Positions 62,952 through 64,000 of a DNA stretch of 64,000 bases are shown here, in pieces (within the stretch, counting starts at the first letter, position 1; every line of letters starts with the position of its first letter). A model generated the notes under the pieces. The model was not told where the DNA came from and ran no database searches. It worked only from the letters and a program-made list of their open reading frames with translations. The stretch lies in assembly GCF_024494685.1 (NCBI RefSeq), contig NZ_JANHDM010000001.1, positions 1-64,000 on the forward strand, read 5' to 3'. Origin of the DNA: Halorubrum rubrum (GTDB lineage Archaea; Halobacteriota; Halobacteria; Halobacteriales; Haloferacaceae). The translations under genes were made by a program, and so were the position numbers.

Positions 62952-63680
62952 TCAGAACGACGGCTCGTCCGACCGGCTCATCATCGAGAACCCGCCCGCC
63001 CGCTCGTGGACCGTGATCCCGCCCTGGCCGATATCCATCGGGAAGATGTCCGTGTCGATGTCCTGTTTGCGCATCTTCGCGACCCAGACGTAACGATTGA
63101 CGCCCGAGTCCGTCGGGGTCTGGATGAAGTAGATGTTGCCGTCGGTGAGGAAGTTCTCCAGTCCGACCTCGGTGTCGGGGAACACCGCGCCCTGCTCGTT
63201 GATGAGAAGCGAGGTCAGCCCGTTCGCCTTGAGGATGTCCGAGAACTTCAGCAGGTACGTCCGCTTCTCTTGTTCGTCCTCGAAGAACAGCTGGAACATC
63301 GACAGCGAGTCGAGCACGAGCCGGTCGAACTTCTCGCCTTCGACCGTGTCGAGCAGCTTGTCGACGGCCGTCGAGAAGTCGGTCTCCCTGAGCATCTGTC
63401 GTTTGTCGAGGACCACGATCTGGTCCTCGTCGACCAGCTCGCCGAAGTCGTCGAACCCGACCGATTCGGCGGCGGCGCGGATGTCGGCTTCGTCCTCCTC
63501 GAAGGAGACGTACACGCCGCGCTCGTCGTGGTCGGTGACGCCCGTGTAGAGGAACTGGATCCCGAATATGCTCTTTCCGGTACCGGGGTTGCCGGAGACC
63601 AGAACGGTCGACTGCTCCGTGATGCCGCCGGTGAGGATCGAGTCGAGCCCCTCGACTCCGGTAGAGACGAGTTCTGACAT
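62952..63680 (-). CDS. RAD55/KaiC-like RecA-fold ATPase
   Basis: The 242-aa product has Walker A GNPGTGKS (30-37), Walker B FDRLVLDSLSMFQLF and the RecA-like core VSTGVEGLDSILTGG. It is a one-domain KaiC-type protein of the kind found beside haloarchaeal taxis and signalling genes, akin to ArlH. The start ATG 63680 gives MSELVSTGVEGLD; the longer frame would add a basic non-conserved lead. It is divergent from the response regulator at 63860. Confidence 0.9.
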   Translation of the reverse strand: MSELVSTGVEGLDSILTGGITEQSTVLVSGNPGTGKSIFGIQFLYTGVTDHDERGVYVSFEEDEADIRAAAESVGFDDFGELVDEDQIVVLDKRQMLRETDFSTAVDKLLDTVEGEKFDRLVLDSLSMFQLFFEDEQEKRTYLLKFSDILKANGLTSLLINEQGAVFPDTEVGLENFLTDGNIYFIQTPTDSGVNRYVWVAKMRKQDIDTDIFPMDIGQGGITVHERAGGFSMMSRSDEPSF

Positions 63681-63815
63681 TCGCGTTGGCCTTCGCGGCG
63701 GGAGTACATAAAAGACGATCCGTTTGAACCGTCGGAGCGGCTCGGGAGACGACCGGATTTTTACGGACGGGAAGACGGCGACAGCTTTATTCGTCGACAC
63801 GCCGCCACGTCCAGT

Positions 63816-63863
63816 ATGTTCGGTGAAGCGTACCCCGTCGTCCCCGGCGGTGATCGACGGTGA
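63816..63863 (+). other. 15-codon mini-ORF overlapping the response-regulator start
   Basis: ATG 63816 encodes MFGEAYPVVPGGDRR and stops at TGA 63861-63863, sharing GTGA with the GTG at 63860. TTTAT at 63786-63790 lies about 28 bases upstream, so a leaderless transcript would begin at this ATG. Confidence 0.5.
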
Positions 63864-64000
63864 GCGAAGCGACGGTCCTCGTCGTGGAGGACGAACCGGA
63901 TATCGCGGCGCTTTACGCCGGCTTCCTCGAGGAGCGCTACGACGTCACCGTCGCCGAGACGGCCGCCGAGGCGATGGACGTCGTCGACGAGAGCTTCGAC
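63860..64000 (+). CDS. Response regulator, N-terminal part (runs off the window)
   Basis: The visible 47 codons read VSEATVLVVEDEPDIAALYAGFLEERYDV, the receiver start with acid pair EDE, and then AAEAMDVVDESFD just before the phosphoacceptor Asp would come. The rest is outside the window, so the output domain is unknown. Haloarchaeal receivers with a HalX domain often begin this way. The divergent ATPase may be functionally linked. Confidence 0.88.
   Translation, partial: MSEATVLVVEDEPDIAALYAGFLEERYDVTVAETAAEAMDVVDESFD

Overview
This 64 kb window is chromosomal DNA of a halophilic archaeon (class Halobacteria), most like Halorubrum. The signs are very high GC with strong C/G third positions, acidic proteins, TATA boxes about 27 bases before start codons with no leader (leaderless mRNAs), archaeal L1-P0-P1 ribosomal genes, two halophile TatC proteins, and a complete arl (fla) archaellum operon fused to che genes. 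The genus is inferred, mainly from the paired archaellins and the repeat style; no database search was possible.

Layout. 1-3300 is an accessory edge: the tail of an IS6-type transposase, a small haloarchaeal gene, and an IS1341-type (IS200/IS605) element. Its tnpB is broken by a 517-bp palindrome-ended element and by a nonsense codon. 3.3-14 kb holds two TatC genes, uvrA, a RidA protein, an HhH-MutS family ATPase and larE. 14-24.8 kb holds a glutaredoxin-like protein, AlaX, an AIR-synthase-like protein, acyl-CoA dehydrogenase, a HAD hydrolase, panB, a histidine kinase with a degenerate receiver, and the L12-P0-L1 operon on the minus strand. 25-29.2 kb is a three-subunit biotin-dependent acyl-CoA (propionyl-CoA) carboxylase locus. 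31.5-35 kb is a DUF4129/DUF58 membrane operon; its usual MoxR partner lies at 40-41 kb. Between them are a PfkB sugar kinase, a large multi-PAS/GAF kinase and pyrE. 41-46.7 kb has tRNA-Ser(CGA), a truncated haemoglobin, a GH13 enzyme, HtpX and an epimerase.

46.7-62 kb is the motility region on the minus strand: cheY-cheC-cheD-arlCDE-arlF-arlG-arlH-arlI-arlJ read as one unit, a large exported sequon-rich surface protein just upstream, and the archaellin pair flaB1-flaB2. The right edge has a wHTH regulator with a divergent membrane protein, a RAD55/KaiC-like ATPase and the start of a response regulator.

Two patterns stand out. First, a modular non-coding repeat of roughly 290-530 bp occurs four times (19.1, 31.3, 44.1 and 59.2 kb). 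Three copies sit in the gap between convergent genes, in the same orientation. Second, three genes (pccB, the PfkB kinase and the last response regulator) begin with GTG inside GTGA, where TGA ends a 7-, 13- or 15-codon mini-ORF. Each mini-ORF starts one TATA distance after a promoter, which suggests leaderless mini-ORFs translationally coupled to the main gene.
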